NCBI GenBank assembly: GCA_963975425.1
Contig: CAXBGS010000006.1
Span: 62,001-126,000, forward strand
DNA: 64,000 nucleotides
Direction of reading: 5' to 3'
From: CAXBGS01 sp963975425
GTDB taxonomy: Bacteria > Planctomycetota > Planctomycetia > Pirellulales > Pirellulaceae
Shown here one piece after another: positions 24,383-34,200 of the stretch (position 1 is the first letter of the stretch; every line of letters starts with the position of its first letter). The notes under the pieces were generated by a model. That model did not search any database and was not told the origin of the DNA. It saw nothing but the letters and a program-made list of their open reading frames with translations. A program made the translations under genes and the position numbers.

Positions 24383-27300
24383 TTAAAACAGCCCCGCTTC
24401 TGCCAGCTCCGAAAACGCTTCATCGACGGCAATTTCGTAACTTGACGCGTCGTCGTCGTATGCACCGGCGGCAATTGGACCGACTGCAGCACCGCCCGGC
24501 GTGATGAGTTTGACCTCTTGGCCGGGAGGGAAGATCGGCGTGAAGTTGGCACTGATGAAACCAGCATCGGTGCTGTTTACCTTGCCGTCTTTATTAACAT
24601 CCTGTGGCGCCGTGACTGGTTCGATCGTTCCTGGAGGGAAGATCGGGGTGAACGAAGCACTGACGCTGCCAAAGTCTGTCGAGTTGACCGTTGTGGAGCC
24701 GACGCCAACTTCGCCCAAGATGTTGCCGAAGTAGAACACGTCGGTTGTGTCAACGATCGAACCTGGGCCGGTCGCAAGCACGGTAATTTCCAACCACGTA
24801 TTCGTAATCGAATCGTTGGGGAAAATAAGCGTCACGCGGTCCGAGCCGCTGGTACCTTCGCCAGCACGGACACTGATTGTCGGAGTGACACCCAGTAACG
24901 ACCAACCGTCGGGAGCATCGTCGTTGCCGACGGTGAACTCAAAATCGTCAGCGACAGGCGTTGCCGGAAGGCCCGCGATGTCGATCATGATTCCGTTGAT
25001 GCCTTCATCAAAGCCGGAGTAGTTGGCGAATGTCGCGGTACCGGTGCGTAAAGACGACTTCGAAGTATCGATGGCTGCATCATCGGCGGCGTTGGCCATC
25101 GGGTCGTCACCGTCGTAAAAAGAATCGTTGTAGAACAGGTGTTCGTCGACGACGGTTCCGCCGGTAGGTGTACCCGGTGTGTTGCTCGATCCGGGCGTGA
25201 TTTGGCCGCCCGGTGGCAGGTTCGCACTTGCGTTGTCGCCGGTGACGTACAGCGTGGCAAAGTCATCCGGCGTCGTCGCGTTGTCGATGTCGCCGTTGTA
25301 CCAAGCAGCCGCAGAATCGGCAGTCGTATCACCCAAAATCCGTGATGCGGCGTCTGGCGTACCGGTAACTTGGCTCAGTGTCGCCGGCGTATAGGTCTGA
25401 TCCGTACCACCGCCGTCGGTCCAGCCAACGCTGTCGATGACGGTTGCCCACAGCGGATTGTCGATGATCCCGTCATTGTCAGTATCGATGTCGCCGCCAA
25501 CGGCACCACTGAATCCGGTGACCAATAAGAACGTGATCGATCCGTTTTCCATCGTCACGTTGTCAAGGTCTGCAAGCGCGGTCGCTGCATCGACGGTGCC
25601 CGCTGGCCACGGCGTACCGGTCGTCCCGTAGCCATCACCCAGCAATAGCAGGCCATTGGTTCCGGTCGAGAGTGAAGAGAGGTCCTGTGCATTGTCGATG
25701 ACTCCGGCACCGGTGCCATCGCCTTCGACCTCAATCAGCCAGAGGCCCGTTAACGCTTCTGCGCCTCCGGTGGTCGACAAGATCTCGATGTACTCTCGGG
25801 CATCATCGGATCCGCCAGGGTTGACGAATACTTCGTTCAGTACGACCGATGCCCCGGCACCTTCATTGTCGATGACATTGACCAAGACATCGGGGTTCGT
25901 GGTCGCATTATAGGTCGCGTCGGCACCGCTGGCCGATAAGGAGATAGCGCCGGTGTGTGCTCCTTCTAGGTCACCATCATCGACGGCCGTTACGGTCACG
26001 GTTTGAGGCGTCTGCCAGTTACCGGTGGTGAACGTCAGCGAGCTAGGGCCGACGGTCGTTTCACCATCGCTGACACTAACATTGACCGTGACGGTGCCAC
26101 TGGGCTGTGCGGAAAGCACAACATCGAACGTATCACTGGTTTCCCCTTCTTCGTTGACCGTCAGGGCGGCGCCGGACTGGATCGTCAAGATCGCCTTGCC
26201 GTTTTCAAATTCGGTCGTGAAGTCACCTTCGTTATCACGCCCAGGCGTGGAAGGTTCAAAGTTCAGGTTGACGAAGTCTTTACTGGAAGCGAACGGACCG
26301 GTGCCGTTGGGGCCTCTTGCCAGTGCATCGTCGTTGATCAGTTCATCTTCGACGTACGTCAGTTGATCGATGATCCGAACACCATCGCTAAGCGTGACGG
26401 TCTCGCCGCCGTTGGCCAGGCCGAGCGTTCCAGTCGAGGCAGCCGCGGCCTGCGCGATGCTTTCACTGGAATCCATGTAGGTGCCGAATGGTCCGATCGT
26501 GCCACCACCAAAGATGACATAGGCTTGGCCCGCGGCCAGCACCGTGCCCGACGGGAACGTATGGACGGCACCTTGATCACCCGAAATCGTCCAGCCGGAA
26601 AGATCGATATTCGATGAGCCCGTGTTAAGGATTTCAACAAACTCGTCGTCGACGGAACTAAAGATGGTATCCAGGTTCGAATCGTTCATCGTGCCTGGAT
26701 CGTACAAGACTTCGTTGATCACGACTGCATGATTCGCATTGTCATTGTCAACGATATCAGCAGTCAAATCGGGAACCGACAAAGCCGCGTAGCTCGCATC
26801 GCCACTCGGAGTGATCGTGATCGTACCGGTGTGATCACCTTCGTCGACGGCGTCGTCGGCAGCGGTTACGGTGACCATCTGTGGCAAGTACCAGTTGCCC
26901 GGTGTAAAGGTCAGGTTCGTGGCGGCGCCGGCGGCGTTTCCGAACAGTTCAAGCTGCGTGTCGGGATCAATGGTCACTGTCACGTTGGTTGCGGGTGCCG
27001 CATCCAAGACAACACTGAACGTCTCCATCACCGTCGCAACGTTGGAACTGAAATCCACCGTGCGGGCTTCGGCGACATCCAGGTCGGCTGAGATGCCGTC
27101 AGCCGGGTCTAGAGTTGAGTCAATGATACGAACTCCTGGTGCAAGTTCGTTCGTGAATCCTGGCGTGTCCTGTCCGTCATCATTGAAACGCAGCAGGGAG
27201 TACGACCCGGTTCCGTCGGTGATGCGTCGTCCGCCAGCAGCCGCGAATTCATCCGGTGAATTGACTTTCGGCAAACCAAGTCCCGAACCTGCGTTGCCGG

Positions 27301-28804
27301 TGGAACTATCCAGCGTGACGCCATCAAAGATGGTGACCCATGGAGTCGTATCGAGCGTCCCATCGTCGTCGGTATCAAGATCTTGACCCTCCGCACCGGT
27401 AAACCCGGTTACCAACAAGAACGTGGTGGGGATACCACCGAAGTCGAGGTCGGTGACGGAGATATCACCCGCATCTTTGATGATGCCGGCATCGGATCCG
27501 TCGTCATGAATCAGAGTGAAGCCGTCGGCATCGGTCGAGCCGCCATCGAGCGCGACAACCCGTCCGATCGCTCCATCAGGTGTGCCATTGAAATTGTCGG
27601 TCAGAACCACCAGGGTCAGCCCCGTGAGGTCGACTCCACTGGTGCCGTTGGTGTCGTACAGTTCGACAAAGTTGTTCGAATCATCGTCGAACGTGCTGTG
27701 TGAGATTCGCGCTTCGTTGATGACCACGTCCGTACTGGCCACGGCAGGGTCCGATACCGTTACCGAAATGCTTGGAATAAATGCCCCGTCGAAAGCCATG
27801 TCGAGGCTCGAAACGGTGAAACTAACCGCATCGCTATGCAATCCTTCGACCACCGCGTCAACATTGGCTGTGACGGTGACGGTCTTCGCGGCAAAGTCCA
27901 TAGGCGTGAACGTCAACTGCGTCGGGCTCGCGTCGATCTGTCCGCCGAACGTTAGATCGACCACAACGTCGTCCGCCGGTGCCGTGGTCAGTGCGACGGT
28001 AAACGTGTCATTGCCTGTTCCTTCAACAACACCGGTTGCCCCGCCGGATTCCACGATCTCAAACGAAGGTTCGTTGGTGAATCCAGGGGTGTCACCGCTG
28101 TCGTCAAAGAACGCGTTGTCATTTGCATCATTCGGAGCTCGCTGCAAACCAAATGCGCCCGTTCCGTCGGGGATGCGAGCCACGGCGGCTGGTGTGAAAT
28201 TGTCAACGTTGTTGACGACGTTGGCCGAGTAAGCAAACCCGTCTCCAGCGGCATTTGTAATCGAAACCGAATCGACGATGGAAGTCCAAGGCATCGTGTC
28301 AAAAACGCCATCGTCATCGGTGTCCAGGTCGTCACCTTGAGCTCCGGTAAATCCATCCACCAACAGGAACGTGACCGGCGATCCAAAGAAGTCCAACCCG
28401 TTGCCCGATGCGGGGGTCGCTCCCGTGACGATCACGTCTCCCGGATCAAGGCTCGCAGCTGAACCATCATCGGCGACCAATAGGAACCCACCGCCGTCAG
28501 TTGTTCCGCTGCTGATGTCGATCGCGAAATCAATAGCGCCTGGAGCAAACTCGCCAGAGACCGCGAGGATATGGAGGCCGGCGGTGCTGTCCGACGGTGT
28601 TCCGGAGGTCTCATAGATCTCGACAAAATTGTTCGAGTCGTTGTCTGCCGAGACATGCGAGATTCGCAATTCATTGATAACGAAGTCACCGGCAAGTAGA
28701 CGTCGTTGCTCAAGCGACTCTGCGGACAGTTGCCGACGAAGAGAAGATCGTTGGAGTTTTGTCTTCTTTGCTTTGCTTTGGGATCGACGACGGAACAGAC
28801 TCAT
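24383..28804 (-). CDS. Giant secreted protein with four lamin-tail-like domains, Calx-beta-like repeats and dockerin
   Basis: A 1473-residue exported protein. It begins with a basic stretch and the LE-x-LEQRRLLAG motif (about 29-38). Four lamin-tail-like domains start with INE or LNE motifs (FVINELRISH, VVINEARISH, VVINEVLYDP, VVLNEVFVNP) at about 42, 360, 690 and 985. Between them are three Calx-beta-like repeats with the signature TFTPxNWxxPQxVTVTAxDD. The region from about 1225 to 1380 matches the C-terminal module of the EEP protein (VDEHLFYNDSFYDG, VFYFGNILGEVG), and the end has dockerin-like loops (VNSTDFGSVSAS, DVNKDGKVNSTDAG). It has no obvious catalytic site and is likely a surface adhesin or scaffold. 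Lamin-tail domains are known partners of EEP nucleases. Confidence 0.85.
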   Translation of the reverse strand: MSLFRRRSQSKAKKTKLQRSSLRRQLSAESLEQRRLLAGDFVINELRISHVSADNDSNNFVEIYETSGTPSDSTAGLHILAVSGEFAPGAIDFAIDISSGTTDGGGFLLVADDGSAASLDPGDVIVTGATPASGNGLDFFGSPVTFLLVDGFTGAQGDDLDTDDDGVFDTMPWTSIVDSVSITNAAGDGFAYSANVVNNVDNFTPAAVARIPDGTGAFGLQRAPNDANDNAFFDDSGDTPGFTNEPSFEIVESGGATGVVEGTGNDTFTVALTTAPADDVVVDLTFGGQIDASPTQLTFTPMDFAAKTVTVTANVDAVVEGLHSDAVSFTVSSLDMAFDGAFIPSISVTVSDPAVASTDVVINEARISHSTFDDDSNNFVELYDTNGTSGVDLTGLTLVVLTDNFNGTPDGAIGRVVALDGGSTDADGFTLIHDDGSDAGIIKDAGDISVTDLDFGGIPTTFLLVTGFTGAEGQDLDTDDDGTLDTTPWVTIFDGVTLDSSTGNAGSGLGLPKVNSPDEFAAAGGRRITDGTGSYSLLRFNDDGQDTPGFTNELAPGVRIIDSTLDPADGISADLDVAEARTVDFSSNVATVMETFSVVLDAAPATNVTVTIDPDTQLELFGNAAGAATNLTFTPGNWYLPQMVTVTAADDAVDEGDHTGTITITPSGDASYAALSVPDLTADIVDNDNANHAVVINEVLYDPGTMNDSNLDTIFSSVDDEFVEILNTGSSNIDLSGWTISGDQGAVHTFPSGTVLAAGQAYVIFGGGTIGPFGTYMDSSESIAQAAAASTGTLGLANGGETVTLSDGVRIIDQLTYVEDELINDDALARGPNGTGPFASSKDFVNLNFEPSTPGRDNEGDFTTEFENGKAILTIQSGAALTVNEEGETSDTFDVVLSAQPSGTVTVNVSVSDGETTVGPSSLTFTTGNWQTPQTVTVTAVDDGDLEGAHTGAISLSASGADATYNATTNPDVLVNVIDNEGAGASVVLNEVFVNPGGSDDAREYIEILSTTGGAEALTGLWLIEVEGDGTGAGVIDNAQDLSSLSTGTNGLLLLGDGYGTTGTPWPAGTVDAATALADLDNVTMENGSITFLLVTGFSGAVGGDIDTDNDGIIDNPLWATVIDSVGWTDGGGTDQTYTPATLSQVTGTPDAASRILGDTTADSAAAWYNGDIDNATTPDDFATLYVTGDNASANLPPGGQITPGSSNTPGTPTGGTVVDEHLFYNDSFYDGDDPMANAADDAAIDTSKSSLRTGTATFANYSGFDEGINGIMIDIAGLPATPVADDFEFTVGNDDAPDGWSLLGVTPTISVRAGEGTSGSDRVTLIFPNDSITNTWLEITVLATGPGSIVDTTDVFYFGNILGEVGVGSTTVNSTDFGSVSASFTPIFPPGTIEPVTAPQDVNKDGKVNSTDAGFISANFTPIFPPGQEVKLITPGGAAVGPIAAGAYDDDASSYEIAVDEAFSELAEAGLF

Positions 28805-29389
28805 CTGCGAACTCCGGAATGATGCTGAGGTGAAAGAATGCGGGTGATAGTCGGGGTGATTCGTTCAGTGCGGTTTGATCACGACCGCTTTGTCAGTTTG
28901 CTGATCCTGCAATTGCGCCTAAGTGATAAACGCGATGCGTGTTGATGCTACGCGGAGAGAAATTGCCTAAACCGCCACATCAATACAGGCAGTAGCTTAG
29001 GCGAATTCGCGCTAGACACATCCCCGCTCGTGGGTGCTTCACTGAATCTTGATATTCCCGCGTCCACCGATCGCCGATTGTGGCAGATAGTTCGCCGCTG
29101 AAGTGAATTTGTGCTCGAGAATCAGTGAACGAATCAAGGAAATGCGGCAAATGAGCATTGGAAACTTAACGCGAAATTATTTCGCAGATGATGGAACCGC
29201 CGAGGAGGTTTTGTTCGGTAGGCCGGATCGGCCGTCGATCAAAATCATCGCGCACGTTTGTACGATTTGGCAAACACAGGAGTATTACGATCGAAGCTTG
29301 CGCAATCGAAGCGTCGTGCCGAAGTCATCGGAGGTCACACCTTGGCTAGCGGCGCGAGAACAAGATTCGCTTGCCACGAAGTGATTGCA
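28805..29389. other. Gene-poor gap upstream of the giant protein
   Basis: About 585 bp without a convincing gene. It must hold the promoter of the 1473-residue protein gene, but I could not pick a confident -10/-35 pair. A short ORF at 29103-29384 on the plus strand has no recognisable features and is rejected. Confidence 0.5.
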
Positions 29390-29422
29390 CAAAAAAAGCG
29401 GCAGGGCCAAGGCCCGCCGCTT
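29390..29422 (-). terminator. Strong rho-independent terminator without an adjacent gene
   Basis: On the minus strand AAGCGGCGGGCC pairs with GGCCCTGCCGCTT (12 bp, one bulged T, tiny loop) and runs into seven T. The nearest minus-strand gene ends 340 bp upstream at 29760. Confidence 0.85.
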
Positions 29423-29560
29423 CTATGATCATGATCTCGCGATCTTGATGATCGGCTATACCTGACAACGCTCTGGCTAGCGTCGGCGACCCAAAGACGG
29501 ACCCATGCGGAGTCTCGTTCAGGGATCGTGGCCGCACTTGCCGTGTGATCCCGGCAGGCA
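29390..29560 (-). ncRNA. Candidate small RNA or structured 3' UTR
   Basis: Upstream of the terminator on the minus strand there are three further hairpins. They are GGGATC/GATCCC at 29522-29552, ACGCT/AGCGT at 29468-29483, and a GATCAT/ATGATC hairpin at 29427-29453. No protein-coding frame with recognisable features spans them. It could be an independent small RNA or the long 3' UTR of the PEP-CTERM gene ending at 29760. I did not recognise tmRNA, RNase P, SRP or 6S motifs. Confidence 0.35.
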
Positions 29561-29759
29561 TGTCGTCAACGAAGGTGGTTCGATCCTACTGCGAGACTGA
29601 TCGTTTAAGTGCGAGCCGGTTAACGGCGGCGATCGGTCGTGTGAACGCAAAAACCGACTGCCGCGCGAAATCTTCGGAGAACAACTACTCGTCAATGCGT
29701 TGTGATCGCTGTGACCACAACGGCAAATGTGTGCATCGGAGATGCTCGCGCAGTGAATG

Positions 29760-30644
29760 TTAACGTCGGCGGCGACGAATTACTCCGCCAAGACCCGCCA
29801 AGGCCAGCGCCGCAAACGCTGACGGCTCGGGAATCGCAGTGGTGCCCAAGATCGAAATGTTGTCGATTGCCATCGCTTCGCTACCGCTTGGGTTGCCGTC
29901 CCAGCTAACACGGATATCTAGTGTTGAGCCGCTTTGCCCGGCGAACAGCAGAGATGAGTATGTATCCAATGCACCGGTCGCAGCCACAGATTTGTCAAGA
30001 ATACCTGAGGATGTCAGTGCTCCATCGATGAACAATTCGAGCGGATCGTTCTCGGAAAATGCAGTACCGCTATCCATCGCTCGATACGTATAAAGATCAA
30101 TCGACTCGTCAGGTCTGGCTAGGAAGATTGTTGTGTAACCTCCGCCGTCAAGTTGCGCATCGATACGAAAGCCATCTTGACTTGCCGCTTCAAAATCGCC
30201 CATGGCGCCCATGTCAATGTTGACGCTGGTAATAGATGTGGCTGACGAAATATCGAAACTCCAAACCGCATCATTGAGTGGATTGCCCATGCCGTCAATG
30301 TTGCCGTCGGAGTCAACTAGTCCGAAGACAGACGAACTGTTCTGACCAATCACGCCACGCGAGTCCGTGGGGAAAGCCCCGCCTGTGCCATCGCCACTGA
30401 CGTCAGCAGCGCTGTCGTCGGCCAGATCAAAAGGGGCGCCAGTTGAGAACGGTTGCACTCGACCGAAAACATCGCCACCAGAGCCACCACCTGCGCCATA
30501 GTCAAAAACGTTGGTCGTGCTTAGAAGGTTGGTCGCGCCACCATCAAAGTCTTCTAAGCCGACAACCGCAGCGCTCAGAGTCGACGTACTGAAAAATGCG
30601 AACAAAGCAGCAGTAGCTACCGACAATAGTGTTTTTAATTTCAT
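29760..30644 (-). CDS. PEP-CTERM sorting-signal protein, larger
   Basis: A 294-residue exported protein. The ATG at 30644 is preceded by a GAGAG ribosome site about 10 bp away and starts a clear signal peptide (LLSVATAALFAFFSTSTLSA). The mature domain is beta-rich, with patches VVGLEDFDGG, SDGNIDGMGNPLNDAVWSFDIS, SINIDMGAMGDF-like VNIDMGAMGDF and DIRVSWDGNPSGSEAMAIDNI, which resembles jelly-roll domains of secreted planctomycete proteins. The C-terminus is a PEP-CTERM signal (IPEPSAFAALALAGLGGVIRRRRR). The exosortase that would process it is not in the window. An upstream ATG at 30725 is not used because it would put 27 polar residues before the signal. Function unknown. Confidence 0.88.
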   Translation of the reverse strand: MKLKTLLSVATAALFAFFSTSTLSAAVVGLEDFDGGATNLLSTTNVFDYGAGGGSGGDVFGRVQPFSTGAPFDLADDSAADVSGDGTGGAFPTDSRGVIGQNSSSVFGLVDSDGNIDGMGNPLNDAVWSFDISSATSITSVNIDMGAMGDFEAASQDGFRIDAQLDGGGYTTIFLARPDESIDLYTYRAMDSGTAFSENDPLELFIDGALTSSGILDKSVAATGALDTYSSLLFAGQSGSTLDIRVSWDGNPSGSEAMAIDNISILGTTAIPEPSAFAALALAGLGGVIRRRRR

Positions 30645-31246
30645 CTCAAACTCTCTGCTAGAAATTGTGTCGATCAAGCGGGGCAAACTTAGCGAGCTCA
30701 AACGCCAAGTCCTCCACGTCAACATCGTGAATAGGACAGGTTAGGTACTCTTTGTTAACGGCGCCAAATACGGGGACTTGATCATAGCCGTTCATAGTTC
30801 GCAAAGCCGTTTAGCCTCTGTTTAATGCAGGTTGACGTTGCGGTCGGGCGGATTGTTTCAACTTCGTTGATCAAAGCTGCCTATGCGGATCGCATCGGAA
30901 TGCGTGCTGCAACAAGCAGGCTCAAAGCGTGCTTCATATATTTCTTCTCCGCGTGTGTGGCTTTGTGTGAACTGATGCATCGCTAAAACGCTTGAAATAC
31001 TGCGTCTAAATCCAGGCAGTATCGTATCTGACTGCAATGTCGTCGCAACGGATTTTACCCCGTAAATTGACAAATTCAGCGCATCTTAACACGCCTGCAC
31101 GACAGGCTCCCTTACGGCGAGTCAAGGGTGCGATAATGCACGGACTTGCACCCCAGGATTGGTGGGCCCACCCAGCGGGGTGTGTTTGAAATGAAGCCAT
31201 CTGTGGACGCGCGAGAGCGAATTTCGTCATTGAACGATCGACCACG
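30645..31246. other. Non-coding gap between two secreted-protein genes
   Basis: About 600 bp without a supported gene. Short ORFs on both strands lack codon or motif support. It should contain the promoter of the PEP-CTERM gene and the 3' end signals of the trypsin-EEP gene, but I see no clear terminator. Confidence 0.5.
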
Positions 31247-34200
31247 CTACCGTCCGGTCGCGAAATTTGGCAGGAAGCTGCTCGCGAAGTCGCTGAAATT
31301 GACGTGGTCGTCCCCGTCGGCATCGAGGAAGGATTCAAAGTTTGGCGAACCGATCGAACTGGCGAACGATGGCAGGAATGAGCTGGCGAAATCGGTGAAG
31401 TTCGTCAGCCCGTCACCGTTTGCGTCGCCGTAAAGACGAAAGAAATCGTCGGCCACATCGTCGCCTAGCACATAATCCGATTCCATCGACGTGCCGCCAC
31501 CAGTCGTCACGATTTGGGATCCGTCAATGTCCAATCGGTACTCTCCGTCAATCAAAGAATTGCCACTGGCCCGGTCCACCACACCGGGGCCGGATCCGAA
31601 CGTGATCGTGGCGATCGTTTGCATCCCGACCACCTCGCGTTCGATGATCAAATTGGTGACCTCGGTCGTCGACGGATTGTCCTGCTTGCCTAGGTTGGTC
31701 AGCGTAAACGCAGACGCCGGTGTGTTGACGATGCCGTCAAAGGTGATCGACAGTGAGCGAATCATTGAACGCTGCTGCGTTCCGTCGTCGATCACCACGC
31801 CAGCGATCTCCGGTGCATCTTCGGTACTGACTGGAACGATAAAGTCTGCCACCACGGGCAAGTGGTCACTGACGGTTCGCAGCAGACTCAGGACCGTCAA
31901 TCGGTTGCCCAGTTCGGGCAGCGCGGTATTGCTGGCGTCATCGATGCTGCCGTTGAGCGCGACCGACCCGTTCACGCCAAACGTGTGATAGCTGCCGGTG
32001 CGATAGTCCATTCCCGCGCCGTCTTGCAGCTCGCCTGAGATCAGCTGGAAATCAAGTCGGTCGTCCATGCCGCCGCCGTCCAGCCCAAGTCCCGGCTGGA
32101 CCGTTGCCGAGGGCGCTTGGGTGAAGATGTCTCGGAAACTGCTGTTGTTTCGCCAGTTGCCCGGACGATTGATCGGGTCGAACGCCTGCCCGTTTCCGCT
32201 GGAAAGGAATTCCTGGTAACCCGGTTCGTTACTGGTGAACATATTAAAGTCGCCGGCATAGATCACGTGCGCGCCTTGTCCCAGCGAGTCGGCGTCATTG
32301 CGGATCGCCTGGACGTCAATGAAGCGGCGTCCCTCGTCGCCGGTGGACGCTTTCAAGTGGCTGTTGTAGATGTAAAAATCCGATTCGCCGCTGGTGCCAA
32401 CCGGGCGGAAGTGGTGGCGGATGGTTTGCCGAGGTGCACCACTGGCGCTCACGGTTCCGACCAGTCCCTCCCCGACCAGTTGCACGGTTTCGCTGTTATA
32501 GACAACGCCCTGTGTGCCCGATCCACTGGTTCCGCCATTCAGCGTGCCGGCGACATAAGCGGTGGTCCCGTAGGTATTGTTCAACGAGCTGGCGATGATC
32601 GTCGACGTGGTGGCCTGCGAGAGGACTTCCTGCAGCGCGAAGACATCGACTTGTCGGCTGACCCCGTTGACGATTTCCGTGCCGATCGCCTGCAGGACCG
32701 TTTCGAAATCGCTTCGTGGCGTTCCGTTACCCGAGGCGGCCGAGATGTTATAGCTGACGATGCGCAGGTTCTCGTTGCTGGTCGGTGTCGCGGGATTGAC
32801 CGTTAGCAGGAAGGAAGTGCTGGTGGTCAATTCGCCGTCGGAGACATTGACCGTGATCGTCGAATCACCGGATTGCCCGGCGGTCGGCGTCAGCGTCATG
32901 GTTCGGCTTGCGCCCGATCCGCCAAGTGAGATCGAGGCATTGGGGACCAGCGACGTGTTGGACGATGTCGCCGTCACGGTCAGGCTCGCGGGCGATGTTT
33001 CGGCGTCACCGATCGTGAATGCAATGGCGCCGGTTGCCGTTTGAAACGGCGTTGTTTGGTTGTCGATGCCTGTGACCGTCGGCGCCGTGTTCGTGGCGGT
33101 GCCCCCGCCCGACGTGAAAACGAACGAGTCAATCGCCAAACCGTCATCGGCGCCCGAAGCGTTTGCATCGACCCAGCGGATCCAGAACGTCGATCCGTTG
33201 GGGATATTCAACCCACCGATCGTCGCCGAAAGGTCGGATCCGTTTCCGGGAGCGTTCCCGTCAAGTGCGCCGATTGCTCCGGATGTGGTTGGCGATTCGA
33301 AGTCCAACGCGTCAACGTCGATCCATGTTCCATCGGAAAGTCCGCTCGCGTTGAGACTGTATTGAAAGTCCAAGTGGTCACTGCGGCCGGACGTTCCTCG
33401 ACGCCATTGTTCGCCGTGGAATCCGATCGTCATCGAGCTCAAGTTCGCACCGGTGCTGTTGCGGATCGCGGCTCCGATGATCGGTTCCAGGCTGCCACTG
33501 CGCAGCGATCCCAAGGCTCGCTCGGAACTGCCGCTGTCGCCAAAACTGTACGTGTTGCCGGAGTTCGGCGTGCCGTCGCTGGCAGCGTACGTCGAATCGG
33601 CGTTGGTGTCTGTTTCGTAAAGATGCCAACCGCTGGGCAGTGACGAAGAGGTGCCCGAGGATGCGAGCGAATCGAATGACTGCGTATAGGTCGAACCCGC
33701 CGACGTGTAGTCAACGTAGTTGGTCGTCGCGACTGGGTTCAGGATTCCGTCGATCCAGTTTTGATAGACGTCGACGCGGGTGTCAAAGGATTCGTCGCCA
33801 AGGCCGGCGTCTTCGAGGGTTCCGCCCGACGTGACGCCTGCCACCAAGTACTCGCCGCCAGACTGAATGAACGCGGGGCCACCGGAGTCGCCGGGGGCCG
33901 TGTTGCTTTCGGTGTTGTTGTCAAAATCCCAGTAAACCAACGTCGATGAGACCGCATCGATCGGCGTGGTGCCAACGCGTTTGGTGCCAAAGACACCGTC
34001 GGCGCCCGAGTCACCCGTTCCGCCATAGCCGTAACCCACAAGGGTCAGTGTTGATCCGACAGTAGGCGTTTGGCGATAGATCTCGCTGGGAGTGATGCCC
34101 ACGACGGGGCTGGTCAATTTGTAAATTGCGATGTCATTGGCAATGTCGGTGCCAAAATTGGACTCGTCATAGTTCGGATGAATGATGACTTCGCTGGTCG

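Noticed and set aside
27516..28232. 238-residue plus-strand ORF opposite the giant protein gene
   Set aside because: Ser/Val/Thr-rich shadow of the repeat-rich coding strand.
29103..29384. 93-residue plus-strand ORF in the gap upstream of the giant protein
   Set aside because: No signal, domain, ribosome site or neighbour context; composition looks like non-coding DNA.
31006..31338. 110-residue minus-strand ORF
   Set aside because: It overlaps the dockerin end of the trypsin-EEP gene out of frame and has no recognisable features.
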